Below are positions 52,201 to 62,800 of a stretch of 64,000 nt of DNA, piece after piece (the first letter of the stretch is position 1; each line of letters starts with the position of its first letter). The translations under genes and the position numbers were made by a program. The notes under the pieces were generated by a model. It was not told where the DNA came from and did no database searches. It saw only the letters and a list, made by a program, of their open reading frames with translations. The stretch is from Aptenodytes patagonicus (lineage: Eukaryota > Chordata > Aves > Sphenisciformes > Spheniscidae): the NCBI RefSeq assembly GCF_965638725.1, contig NC_134959.1:13999417-14063416 (forward strand). The letters are read 5' to 3'.

Positions 52201-55200
52201 AGCATTTTGAATTACAATTAATTTATTTAATAAACCATATTTTCATTTAAGATGTTATAGAAGTTTGTTCCAGTTTGTTACACTGTGAAATGTTCTTTGG
52301 TTGGAGAATGAATCTATCAGGTTTTCTCTTTGGGTATAACTGCTGAAATACCTGCTTCACATCCAGGCTGTATTTTAAGTGATCAAAGCTTTGTATAATG
52401 ACTGCTTAGTTATCTGTGTGAACAAAACAAATGGCCTCAGCTGAGTAACCAGTGGAAAGTGGGGTACATCATGAAACTCAACAGCTGGCTGTGGCTGTCA
52501 CCTCCTTAGTTATTGTTCATAAAAGGGGCATCAAGACTGATTCACCCTCTCACCTTTTGATGGTACATTTAGGTCAAAATAGAGGCTGCTGCCTTTGCGG
52601 CACCCTCGTAGAGTTAAACAGGAGATGTGAGTCTCTGATCTGTACTTTTTGTAAGCTCTAGATTTAATGACAGAGAAAAAGTCCTTTGAATTAAAAAACT
52701 AAAATGTGTTTCAGTGGAGCATTGCCATAAACAGTGTTGTGTACGGTACTGCACACTGCAGTAATTACTGCATATGAAAAAGCTGTTAAAGAAGAGTAGT
52801 TGAGCAAGTTATTGGCACAGTGGTGCTTGTTTTTACGCTGCTCTTTGCCATTGTTTTCAAGCTAGGAGCATTTGGCCTTTATTTCATGTAACTTGTGCAT
52901 ACCATAGTTCAAATGCTTTCATTGTGCTTTGCAGCCAAGCACTATTTCATCTGATTTTATTAAAGACATGTCTGCAGATGTACTGTCACAAGAAAGAGCA
53001 CAGTGCCCTCTAGTTACAGTTTATTGAAATAGAGAAATGTGCAAGTTGTATAAACTTTAGGATCTTGTTACTGTAACATCACAAAAGTGTCTGCTTTTCT
53101 CTGTGTCAAGAAAAAAAAAAAATCAGAAGAAAGCCAAGAAAGCTGAGAGAGATTTAAACCAAAGCTCTGTGTTTAGAGACATCTTGACAGTGACTGAACA
53201 TTGCCACGCAAAAGCATATCTCACTGCTGTTGCTTTATTTTCTTTTACAAGTTAGAATTTGTATTAACACAGCCAATAGACAAGTCACCTTCTACTAATC
53301 AACTTTAGGCCTTGATGTGCTTGGAAATGACTTAAAAGTAGCATCTGTAGCATACTTAATTAGGTAACCCAGTCTTATTGTAGACCGAGCACTCCCATTG
53401 CCATTTTTCACGTTGTCAGTCTGAATAAATCTCCAGCACAGGAGATGTGTGTGGACTCCACGTGTCATGTATGGATCACAGCAGGAGTTGGATACCTTGC
53501 TACTTTGGAAAGCTTTGGGATTTTTTATAGCTTCACAGCAGTCTCAGGTTTCACTGGTTTTTACTCTTTGCCTAATAGGGCTAAGCTATTGTCTTACACC
53601 CATGTGATCATGCTCTGTTTAATTATTTGGCTCTTCATTTTTCCTGCTGATGTGAAATAATTGTAAAACAACTACCTGCTAATGTGCCTTATGCACTTGT
53701 CATAAAAAAAAATATTGACTTGGTACGCAGTTCCTCTGGGAATATGGTAAAGTACTGTTGCACAAATCTCCGGTCAGTTGTAGCACCTTAATTATGCATT
53801 GGTATCTATGTAAAGCAGATATGATATTTCTAAGAGCATGTAGATACTATATAAATAAAATTCTGATTTTTCTGGAACAGGATTTCAGTAATAATGCTAT
53901 AAATAACTAAAAATGAATTATTTTGTTGCTGTAAGCAGGATGACTATAAGAATATAAAATATGCATAGAAATAACTAGTTTTAATCATAGATGCATGATC
54001 CATCTGATTTGTTTAAAATTTTCAGTAAGGACTGTGTGGAATGGTTTTAATTTTGGGTTAAAATGTTTGTAAGAAGGAGTTATTGTTCCTAGATGGAAAA
54101 ATGGTAGGGCATGTGACCTAAAAAGAGATTCAAGAACATTTTAATTGATCCCTTTCTTTGGTGAAGTAGGAAGGTGATAAATAATTAGTCTTCCCTGAAG
54201 CATAATTAATAAGTTAGGCTTCTGATGAAACTTCATTTAAACAAACAGTGTTTTGAAGCAGACTTTTTTTTATGTTGCATATATGCTTTCCCTAGTTACT
54301 TCAAGCTCTAACCATCTTACATCAGCTTATCACCAATTAAAGCAATTTATATGTTTTTAAAGGTCAGAAATAATGCCTCACAACCTTTCTCTAAGTAAGG
54401 GATGAAGCATCCAGTCCTGTGAGTGACTCTTAGGATGGTCAGTTTGAAATGAAAGGGTAAGAAGGATGCTTAGTAGTTCTTGAACTGGGATTTTTAGATT
54501 TTTTTTTCCAGAGCTAGTACAGACCCAAGTTCTGCAGAAAATACTCTAATAACCTTTTATTTATCTATGGGGAACCTTTTCATGGTCAAAACAGCCATCC
54601 CCTTTTGGTTTTATTCTAAAAAATGTGAACTACGGTAACTGAGCCATAGATCAGTTTCTGCACAGTCAGGTCTGTCAGAATGCATGCATTTCACAGTGTA
54701 CCTGATCACCTGAACCATGGACTGAAACCCACCCCTGTGCGTGGGGGATGAAGTGGATCTGTAATATTTTGAGCCCTGTTTTGATATTTTGTCTATTTCT
54801 CCTTTTGGAGCCAGGTAAAGGGTCAGATAATTAAGTAACACATACTGTATATAGAAAAAATAATTGGCTTTTCTGTTCCATTGCCATTCATAGAAAGAGA
54901 AGTAGTCTTTATCAGTACTATCTTTTGCTTTCTGGTAAACTAGCTGGAGCTATCAATGTAGGCTATATGACCACTGCTTGCTTTCCTACTTCTGAGTTTC
55001 TGAAATTTATCATGAAGTAGAGAGCATGTTCCTTTTCTGTTCCCTGTGAATAGGGCCCTTCTTGTTTCTTCACTGAAGATCTTCTACTAGTTGTCAACGT
55101 AGCATAAATTCAGCAAGGAGACCTGGCAGAAATACACACCAGTCCAACTACCATTATTGTGATTTAAACTGATGACTGAAGAATTGTAATGAGCACAGCT

Positions 55201-56268
55201 CTACTGAATAGTTCTGCCACTGTAATGATCTCACCAGACTTGCAAAAAAGAATCTGAGCTAATACAATGAATGGAAACAAGAATGGCTTCTTACTCTTGT
55301 AGCTGTATTTTGATTACTTCGTGGAAAGATTGGGGGAGGTGATTATTCACATCTTAAGGTGAGGGAAATCAAGAACACAGTTAAGACTCCACATGGGTCA
55401 CAGCAGCCCACATGGTCACTCCAGCATCAGTAAATCCTTTGTCGAGGCAATGGACCTGGTTTGCCTGGAATCTATACTGGGTGCTACTGCAACACAGTAG
55501 TAAACGTTAGCTCCTTTCCATGTATGTGTAGCACCTCAGGCACAATGGAGCCTCTAAGCGTGATGGTAACAGTCACAGTAAGTAAAAGGTTCTGGTCCTG
55601 CTGTGCAAAAACTTCCTGCATCTAGCATCTCTTCTTACCAGGGATGTGGAACAAAAATGAATTTATGCAGGAATATAGTAAAATGCAGTACATTCTCTGC
55701 CAGCCAATTCAACTTCATCTTGCTTAAATCTTGTTCCTTGAGAATAGAGGGGTACAGGTATGGTACCAAGACCCAACTTTCATATCTTCCATAGCACTGA
55801 AACTATCCTCTGATACGTGGCCAGGAATATTCTTCTGCAGCGTTTCATACAACAACAGAATGCAAAATGGAATAAAGGTGAGATTTTTCTTAACAGCTGT
55901 TCGGGGCTAAAGGTGTTTTTTCTAGAGAAGTTGTTTCATTCTATAGTAGAAGTAAGAAATACCGTGATCATGAGTTTCTTGATACCTTTCTTCATTGTTG
56001 AAAAACTAAGCAAATTCGAGTTTTGATAGAGTTGCAAAGATGGGACTTAACCCTAATTTTGGTTTTCCTCTCTTCAGAGGTTAAATGTGCTGTGAAGATT
56101 CCTGTGCTGATTGGGTCTGGAGTGACTCTGGAGAATGTGAGGAATTACTTGGATGCAAACGCTCTAATAATTGGTTCGTATTTCAAGAAAGAAGGTTATT
56201 GGGCAAATGGTGTTGACCCTGACAGAGTAAAGAAATTTATGGGACACATAAGTAAACTGAGAGAATGA
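31226..56268 (+). CDS. BtpA/SgcQ-family TIM-barrel protein (F13E9.13-like), complete spliced gene, 268 aa
   Basis: Coding exons are 31226-31298, 32475-32557, 39614-39794, 47440-47590, 49743-49870 and 56078-56268, totalling 807 nt with stop. All introns are GT/AG with phases 1,0,1,2,1. The protein matches the BtpA family (cyanobacterial BtpA, E. coli SgcQ, C. elegans F13E9.13). Family blocks in order are HVGALPGTP (19-27), [13 protein letters not shown] (53-65), GVQIL (94-98), [18 protein letters not shown] (114-131), a FADI strand (155-158), ITADV-like LTADV (167-171), [12 protein letters not shown] (185-196), [10 protein letters not shown] (213-222) and ALIIGSYFK (234-242). This order of strands with the C-terminal glycine-rich phosphate loop is what a TIM barrel shows. 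BtpA stabilises photosystem I in cyanobacteria and SgcQ lies in a sugar operon; the animal substrate is unknown to me. No transmembrane segment is apparent. The gene is divergent from CCNE1 and appears intact. Confidence 0.9.
31299..32474 (+). other. BtpA-family intron after coding exon 1 (1.2 kb)
   Basis: The first 160 nt still belong to the CpG island; the rest falls to average composition. No other signal is recognised. Confidence 0.85.
32475..32557 (+). CDS. BtpA-family gene, coding exon 2 (residues 25-52)
   Basis: 83 nt between acceptor TTCTTGCAG and donor GTT|GTAAGT. It encodes [20 protein letters not shown] and AYKDAGV. The acidic helix before DAGV-DG is typical of the family. Confidence 0.92.
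32558..39613 (+). other. BtpA-family intron after coding exon 2 (7.1 kb)
   Basis: Mostly AT-rich, with no recognised gene. A GC-richer island at about 37,260-37,560 stands out and may be an old transposon remnant. A G run is present near 32,802-32,811. Confidence 0.75.
39614..39794 (+). CDS. BtpA-family gene, coding exon 3 (residues 53-112)
   Basis: 181 nt between acceptor CTCCACAG and donor GCAG|GTAATA. It encodes [20 protein letters not shown], a helical segment and [20 protein letters not shown]. The VEN-HD-PY signature is strongly conserved in BtpA proteins. Confidence 0.94.
41755..42316 (-). mobile_element. CR1 LINE fragment, 3' end, with a long open frame
   Basis: 5'-truncated CR1 copy on the minus strand with two tail octamers (ATTCTATGATTCTATA). 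A frame of 156 codons (42308-41838) covers the pol C-terminus without a stop, including [20 protein letters not shown] and [20 protein letters not shown]. Its intact frame suggests a younger insertion than the copy at 23.3 kb. It lies in the third intron between BtpA-family coding exons, antisense to that gene. Confidence 0.95.
43797..43865 (-). mobile_element. Short CR1 3'-terminal fragment
   Basis: The plus strand starts TAGAATAGAATAGTTCAGTT, then TGGAAGGGAC and TCTAGTCCAACTGC. This is the reverse complement of a CR1 3' end with a degenerate tail octamer. Only about 70 bp are recognisable, antisense in an intron of the BtpA-family gene. Confidence 0.75.
47440..47590 (+). CDS. BtpA-family gene, coding exon 4 (residues 113-163)
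   Basis: 151 nt between acceptor TTTTTTTCAG and donor ATAG|GTAAAT. It encodes [18 protein letters not shown], then [20 protein letters not shown] and FADIKKKH. The RAEGF and HVADEG motifs are family hallmarks and probably line the active site. Confidence 0.94.
47591..49742 (+). other. BtpA-family intron after coding exon 4 (2.2 kb)
   Basis: It holds the TA-rich microsatellite near 48.45 kb. A moderately GC-rich patch at about 48.76-49.02 kb shows no recognisable coding content. Confidence 0.8.
48436..48466 (+). repeat. TA-rich microsatellite
   Basis: A (TA)n tract with an internal TGTATGTG interruption, in the intron between coding exons 4 and 5 of the BtpA-family gene. Confidence 0.85.
49743..49870 (+). 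CDS. BtpA-family gene, coding exon 5 (residues 163-205)
   Basis: 128 nt between acceptor TGTTTACAG and donor AAAG|GTGAGA. It encodes [20 protein letters not shown], then [20 protein letters not shown]. The DGV-TG block is conserved in the family and precedes the phosphate-binding end of the barrel. Confidence 0.93.
49871..56077 (+). other. BtpA-family intron after coding exon 5 (6.2 kb)
   Basis: An AT-rich intron with no recognised gene, RNA gene or mobile element. Confidence 0.7.
56078..56268 (+). CDS. BtpA-family gene, last coding exon (residues 206-268, stop)
   Basis: 191 nt after acceptor CTCTTCAG, ending in TGA. It encodes [20 protein letters not shown], then [20 protein letters not shown] and a terminal helix. 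The GSGVT and IIGSYFK loops resemble the phosphate-binding ends of TIM-barrel enzymes. Confidence 0.94.
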
Positions 56269-56445
56269 GTTTGTCAGCAAACAGTATTTTTGTGTGTGTA
56301 TAAGTGCAGTACGATACATCATACAGAATTAAAGCACAAACGTGTGCTTGAATGGCTAATAACATTACATGAAAACACACATCATCTCCGTAACTAGCTG
56401 GGAAACATGGTAACACTTTACAATAAACTGGTGCTCTGATGTTTG
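56269..56445 (+). other. 3' untranslated region of the BtpA-family gene, with poly(A) signals
   Basis: Two signals follow the stop closely: ATTAAA at 56328-56333 and canonical AATAAA at 56422-56427. A T/G-rich stretch (TGGTGCTCTGATGTTTGTTT) starts right after the second signal and looks like a downstream element. This suggests a short 3'UTR ending near 56,440. The end is inferred. Confidence 0.6.
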
Positions 56446-56651
56446 TTTCTAGGCAGCGCATTTCTGTGGCACTCAAAGCCATTGTCAATGCAAAACCAAC
56501 TCTACGAAGGCTTGTGTAATATATTCTCCCCTGTAAGTAAAATACTTATAGAATTTAAGAATTTTTAGTAAATATTCATCACAGGTCAGCTGAGTTTTGT
56601 TTTGCCTGTGAGTACAATAGGATGCCCCAAGTTTACAGCTGAGAGTATTGT

Positions 56652-56811
56652 AAATTGGACAAGTTAATTAGCCTTTCAGTTTCCCCATCTGTAAAATGAT
56701 GATAATAGTACCTACATCACACGGGGGTTGTAAGACATAATAAATGAATGAATGTACAGCACTTTCATCTCCTCAAATGAAGGGCTCTATTAAAGTTCAA
56801 GATCATTATTT
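56652..56811 (+). mobile_element. MIR-like (CORE-SINE) remnant
   Basis: The segments GGACAAGTTAATTAGCC, TCAGTTTCCCCATCTGTAAA and GATAATAGTACCTACATCAC follow in the order of the MIR SINE consensus. A GCACTTTC...GATGAAGGGC-like tail follows, as seen in amniote MIR copies. The element starts about 380 bp past the stop codon of the BtpA-family gene, just beyond the predicted poly(A) site. The boundaries are approximate. Confidence 0.7.
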
Positions 56812-59800
56812 TTTCATTAGAATTGTGCATTTATTATAAAAATGTAGTAATTGTATACCACAGAAAAATGTAAGATAATTGGGAAATTGATTTACTTACA
56901 ATATTTAATAGAGAATAAATGTAAATATTTAATTACATTTTAAGTAGAGTTGGAATTTAGTTAAAATTTTTTGCAAAAATTGGAAATTTTAATAAAGGTT
57001 TATTGTTATTTTTCAGCAAGCTCCTACAGCTTTGTACCTCTCCAGACTAGTATTAGTGATGTTAAAAACTGCCAGGTTTCTTCCAATACACAAGCTGTAA
57101 TTATGATGGAAACCTTTCTACCAAAGCTGACAGGTAAACACAGATTTCCATTTTTCCTGTAAAATGTAGAGGAAAAATATGACAGTCTCGCTGTGTATGT
57201 TGTAAGAGATTCCCCTTGAATTTGATCTTTTAGCTCTAAGGAAGTTTAAAATAACCCACAGAATACCTGTTATGTCATGGCCGTATAAAATGTGGACATA
57301 TGCTTTCATTCCCTGGGACTGGGAGCTAAGTTTGTCCTCTGGGATCTCTCTCTCTTTCCTTGACATCTATGCATCAGGCTTCTGCTGATGCTAATGAAAG
57401 TTATATTGTAGATACCAAAGCAAGTATACAAACACATTTTTTGTGTCCACTGGCGGTGCCCACACTTCTCTGAACAAAAGATACATCCTCCTTCCAAAGG
57501 CAAAAAGATTTTCAAGAAATTTAGTTTCATTAACATAATGGTGATTTCAGAATATCACAGCATGAGATTAAGTCTTCTCATTTCTTTTTTCTGGACTAGC
57601 CTGTCTCCCACATGACTCCCATCAAAAGCAGTGAAATGTCTTTGGTGTGCTCATCTCCTGGAAAAGAGATTCTTTAGACTCTATGACAACCTTGGCATTC
57701 TTCTGCTTTTCTCCCTTTTCCTCCTAAATATGCTGACAAAGTTTCAATGCATAGAACTCCTTTCAGGTGCCTGTTTATTGTGGCCGGCACTACTTTTTCA
57801 AAGTCCACGTTTACACAGGTGTTTTAATCTGCCATGTGTTTGGCCTTCCATCAAAACCAACAGTTCTATCTCAGCCACTTGTCCCCACCGTTTCTCTTGT
57901 GCCAGCAATAGCATTCATGCGGCCTCACAGGGATCAGGAAACCGATTCTAGCTGAAAGCTAAGCCAGTCTTGCACCAGCCACACTCAGCGGCAGGGAAAA
58001 ATAATTTAGATCATCTTCCTCGTTCCTTGCATCTGCAGCTCTAACTCCAAGCTGCTGGTATAGGCAGTGCAGAATTATTTGAGGATCGTGAAGATGCTTT
58101 CTAAATCTGTCTTCCACACACTCATTTACCCACAGCATATTTACCAGGTAAAGCATCAATCTGGTTTAGTCTTTAAGTTCTTAGCCTGAGTCGTGAGTTC
58201 CGTCTTATGTCCTCTTTATTGTGAAAAACACCACATTAAATAAAAAAGAATGAATTTAGATACCAGTAATATCGGTGTGTTTAAATCAGTACATATTTTC
58301 CACCTTTGTGTATTTAGGACTGTTTTCAGGCCTTTCACAAGTTGCATGTATTTCCATACATCATTGCACAGAAGATTTAATGATGGTTGTCCCAACAAGT
58401 ATTTTCTAACACAATTGTTACCAACTTTGAAAGTTATTTTCAGTAAACCTGTAAGCTAGAAAGGCTGACATGTCAGCCTAATGAGCACTAGCCAGTGCTC
58501 TAGTGCCGTAAGAAGAGTAAACATCTTCAAGTAGTCAGCTGAAAACTACAACCGATACACTGATAAGGATTGTTCAGTGATGATAACTATGTTTAAAGAA
58601 ACCGATTACAGTTGCCAAAAGTCACATTCATCACTGTGAGTGTGAAAATATAATGTGTTACCAGCATGTTTCTTGAATTGGTTTCTACTCATTCACATCC
58701 TAAAAACTCAGAAGTGACTGGGACTCAAATGGGTTTTCATCTGAATAAAAGGGGTGGTAAGTGAGAACTACTTCGATGCTGTATGCAAGGTCTAAATGAA
58801 GTAATGTCATACACAGTAGTCTTTGTAAGACAAAAACCCTAATGAGTTGGTGTAATACTCATAACATGCAATGAATACTGTAGCCAGCACTTTCACTGTC
58901 AGGATTTCATTTAACACACCACTGTGTAACACTTATGGAAGGAACAGGCCGTAATTTGGGTCTTTATTGTTACATATGAACGGTAAGTGCAGAATTTAGG
59001 GAACAGAAGTAAAGGAAAGCTGATTTTAAAGCCTGGAAATGTGACTGATCACCAACTCTTTATCATTCTTTGTGCCGAAAGTATTTGTCTAGCGGCATTA
59101 AGCATCTGCTTGCCTGTTTCACACAGATGCTGTAAGTAGAATTTGACCTTTTGTTCAGAAAGTGTTTGAATACTTAATGTAAAAATATTAAGTTATCAGA
59201 AAGGCTGTCTCTTTTGCGAAGAGTGTTCAATTTTTATACCGCCCAAGTTGTTAAAGTACTTTGGAGCATGAACAACTTCAGAGCAGAACAAAGCAGGCAG
59301 TGATAATGTGTAGAAACTCCAGAAGTAAATAACAGCTGTTCAAGAAGACTTCTATTAAATATGTATTAATTAATTTGAAGTGTATCACTTAAATATGTGA
59401 AGAGATTATCTTGTGTTAATTTACATTAAAACACACAGCACTTGTTAGCCTCATTACAGTATCCTAAGTATATTCTAAGCTATCGCCTCATCCTACATTG
59501 AGCATTTTGTTGGGTGTTGATTGCTTTCGATTTGCCCTTTTAAAATGTCAGATAGTGGCCTCCCTTTCTTGTTGGATCTCTTCTTTCTCTCAAGTTTTGC
59601 TCTTGCATAGTTACTGTACTTACTCATGTCTGTTCTGTGCTGAGCAGAAAAAACTTAAAAATAGATTGTGAAAATATAACAGTAATTGCCCACAGCTCAG
59701 TTCCCACCTGAACTTCACATGTGGTTCTCGCTGTTATCTTAGGAAGCAGCAGAGAGAATGTAAGTGTCCGTTTGTGTAGCAAAATGACTTTACATGAAGA

Positions 59801-62800
59801 TTCAGTATCATCTTTAGTACAGGAAAGATACCTAGTAAAATGGGGGTCTCTTTAGTGAAATTATAGATAAATAAGTCTCACTGGTAATAATAGACTTTGT
59901 GGTCTAAATCAATGTATAAATTTGATAAACCCTCATTCCATTCATAAAACTTAAATATTTTTTTCTGAACCTAATAAGACAAATGCTTTTTTACCAATTT
60001 CAGTGCTGAAAATATGTAAGCTTGTAAGGTTCACAGATAACTTTCAGAGATTTTCTTCCCTGTGTCATTTAGGCAGCTGATCCAGCTGCTAGGCTGTTCT
60101 TTCATCCCATTATTTTGACTCTGCAGACTCCTTGATTACAAGTTGGAGTCCAGTTCTTGTTTCCTGCACCTATTCCAACAAACTCCTCACTGAGGGAAGA
60201 CTGAGGAATAGAAAGGACTTGCAGGCAGGTCCTGGCAGAGCAGGAAGGGGGAAGGAAACCAAAATATTTGGCTTTAGCAAAATCTCGAAGTCCATGACAA
60301 ATGGCTACATTGCATGGTTCTCTTGAGAGAAGTGCATGGGGATGTTTGCTGTAGTTTCAGGTTGTTTGCAGCCTCTTCAGTTAAGACTTTGTGAGTTCAC
60401 ACACCTAGGTTATGTTTCCAAGATCATCTCTGCTGGTATGTGTGCTTAGGGAGACATTTTTTCCTAAAAGAAAGCTGACGTTTTGCAGGATAATTATGGC
60501 AATAAGGGGTGATATCTGTAGCAAAATCCGGGCTTGGAATTTACAGCTCCTTGGTTTAAGAGCAGATTTAGATGTATGTATCTTCAAAAAGATACCATTA
60601 CAGGTTTGCATTATAAAAACTTCACTTACTTCCTGCACCTTTGCCCTAACGTCCAGTCAGTGTTTGCTGTGCTGAGGAACTTAGACGTTGAGCTTAGGAA
60701 CAGAACTGTCTGTGGCTTTTTTTTCTTGCACATTTGTGGTGCTTATCTATGTGACCTAAATAATATATTGTTCAGAAAGGGTGGAGAATTGTGCTGAGAC
60801 ATTCTTTTTGTGGGCTAACATGCCATGAGGTGTAGTAGAATTGACCCTCCCCTCCACTCTGCGGTCCCTGCTGCAGAAATACCATCAGAACTTGACATCG
60901 TTCAGAGACAGAGCTGGATTCTTGTCTTAGAGGTGTCAGGGAAACCTACCCAATTAGCTCTGCTTTTATAAGAACGAGTGCTTGTACTGAGGCTTGCAAG
61001 AAATTGTTTGTGTTGGGGCATTATGGAACTTCTCTCCATTTTTTTTCCCCTACTCTTAACCATTGTTCGACTCTTAGTGACAAGGTTTATTTGATCCTTT
61101 GAACACTTGTTTTAGGGATAAAAAGCCTATTTCCATTAGGATGTCTGTTAAAGACCTGTGTTAGGACTAATAACTTTGGTCACGTTGTTCTCATATGGTG
61201 ACTGGTTAGGAATCTTCTATTGAAAAGTCCATACTTGGTCAATATTAAGTTGAAAATGTTGCATAGTTTCCCAACTGCATTCATAATCCTGACTTCATCT
61301 GCCAAAAAGACTTTGACACTCACTCGGGTCCAGACAGACCTATTAAATACTTTCCTTGGATTATTCTTCAGCTGGCAGAGTTACTACTTGCCTATGCACT
61401 ATCTCAGACTGATGCCTTTGGGGCACTGAAGTATTCCAGCCTTCATAGATGACTCCCTTTCTCCCCTGTGCTTTGCTCACAGACAGAAAACCATCGCTCC
61501 TTCCTGTCAGCCTCTGTAGGTCTGCAGCAAGTAGAGGAAACAGAGGCAGCAGCTGAACTAAAAGTAAGGCCAGATGGTTTCTAGTGAAATGTTGAGAGTA
61601 ACAGGTGCTTTTTCACCCCAATCTTTAAATGCATGGATAATTTTAGAGAGAAAGAAGTCTTTCTGTAATGCAAATAGGAAAGCCTTTCACATGATGCAAA
61701 AGGGTTGCAATTCACAACATAGTCTGTTTCTTTGCTTACAGTTTGAAGCTTTAGAAGTAGTAAGGGTAAGAAAAGCCTAAGATGTTTCTTGTTAAACACT
61801 TAAGGATAGGAAAAGATGTGTGAGGGTAATTATCTTGATTAAAAATCTGTTGATCTTATTAACAGGTAGGTTTCTTTTAAGATGTCAAAAAGGGATTTTG
61901 CTGATTTGGGGTGAAACTACCACTCTCTGTCTATGTTTAACTTCCCTCTTTCCTGTCACTGTCAAATTTTCATTGTTTCACAAAGTAAATTCAGTGTCAG
62001 ACAGCAAACATTAGTGTTTAATAATTTCTTTTTCCAGAGGATGTCACTCTCCTTGAAATGAATGGGACAGAGATGCTATTTGGTTGCGTGGATCACTGGG
62101 TTATTGGGTGTTTTGTATATTAAAATGCAACTTTTACTTCTATCCTATTACCTCTGCAAAGGGAGATGGAATATCCAGTGATGAATCAGTTGGTATTTAG
62201 GACCTTTTTATTGCTTAGTGAACAACATTAAGTGTAAAAGTATAAGTTAAGTGCACAAGAAATTTTGAATATCTAAATTTGCCAAATCTGATATGAAATT
62301 AAGTGTTCAAGATAGTAGTTAAACTCAGAATTGTTTGACTTTGTGCTGCAGTCACTGTATTAGCTGTGCCATGTCATACTGCTATCAGAACGAGGTCACA
62401 AAACAGAGGACACTGAAATCACGTTTCATACAAATGTAGGAGGAATCCCAAATTCAACAGTAAACAAGGATGAAAAGGAAGGCAGCACAGTAAGGGCAAG
62501 AAAAGATGCTCAAGTTTCCCGCAGTTCCTGCCTCATTGTTTATTCTAGCTTCCTGCTTTTTCAGTTTGCCTCTCAAGCCTTTCTTGTGCATACACATAGA
62601 TTATAGTATGCAGAAGACTAAGAATAAGCTGAAGGCAGAAACTGACTTAATGAAGACATTCTTGTGATAGAGAAAAGATTTTGTTGTCCACAGATGCGCA
62701 AAGAAAAATAGAAAAGCAGCTGCCCTTAGAAATGGAGTAAAAGTAGAGATGAGTGCCACGTCATGATGCTTTAGTCAAAATCTGATGTGTTGAAAGTCTT

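Noticed and set aside
57959-58159. Minus-strand frame with a plausible-looking acidic C-terminus (near ADARNEEDDLNYFSLPLSV)
   Set aside because: I could not match it to any known protein, including the expected neighbours C19orf12, PLEKHF1 and POP4. The upstream sequence offers no convincing exon chain.
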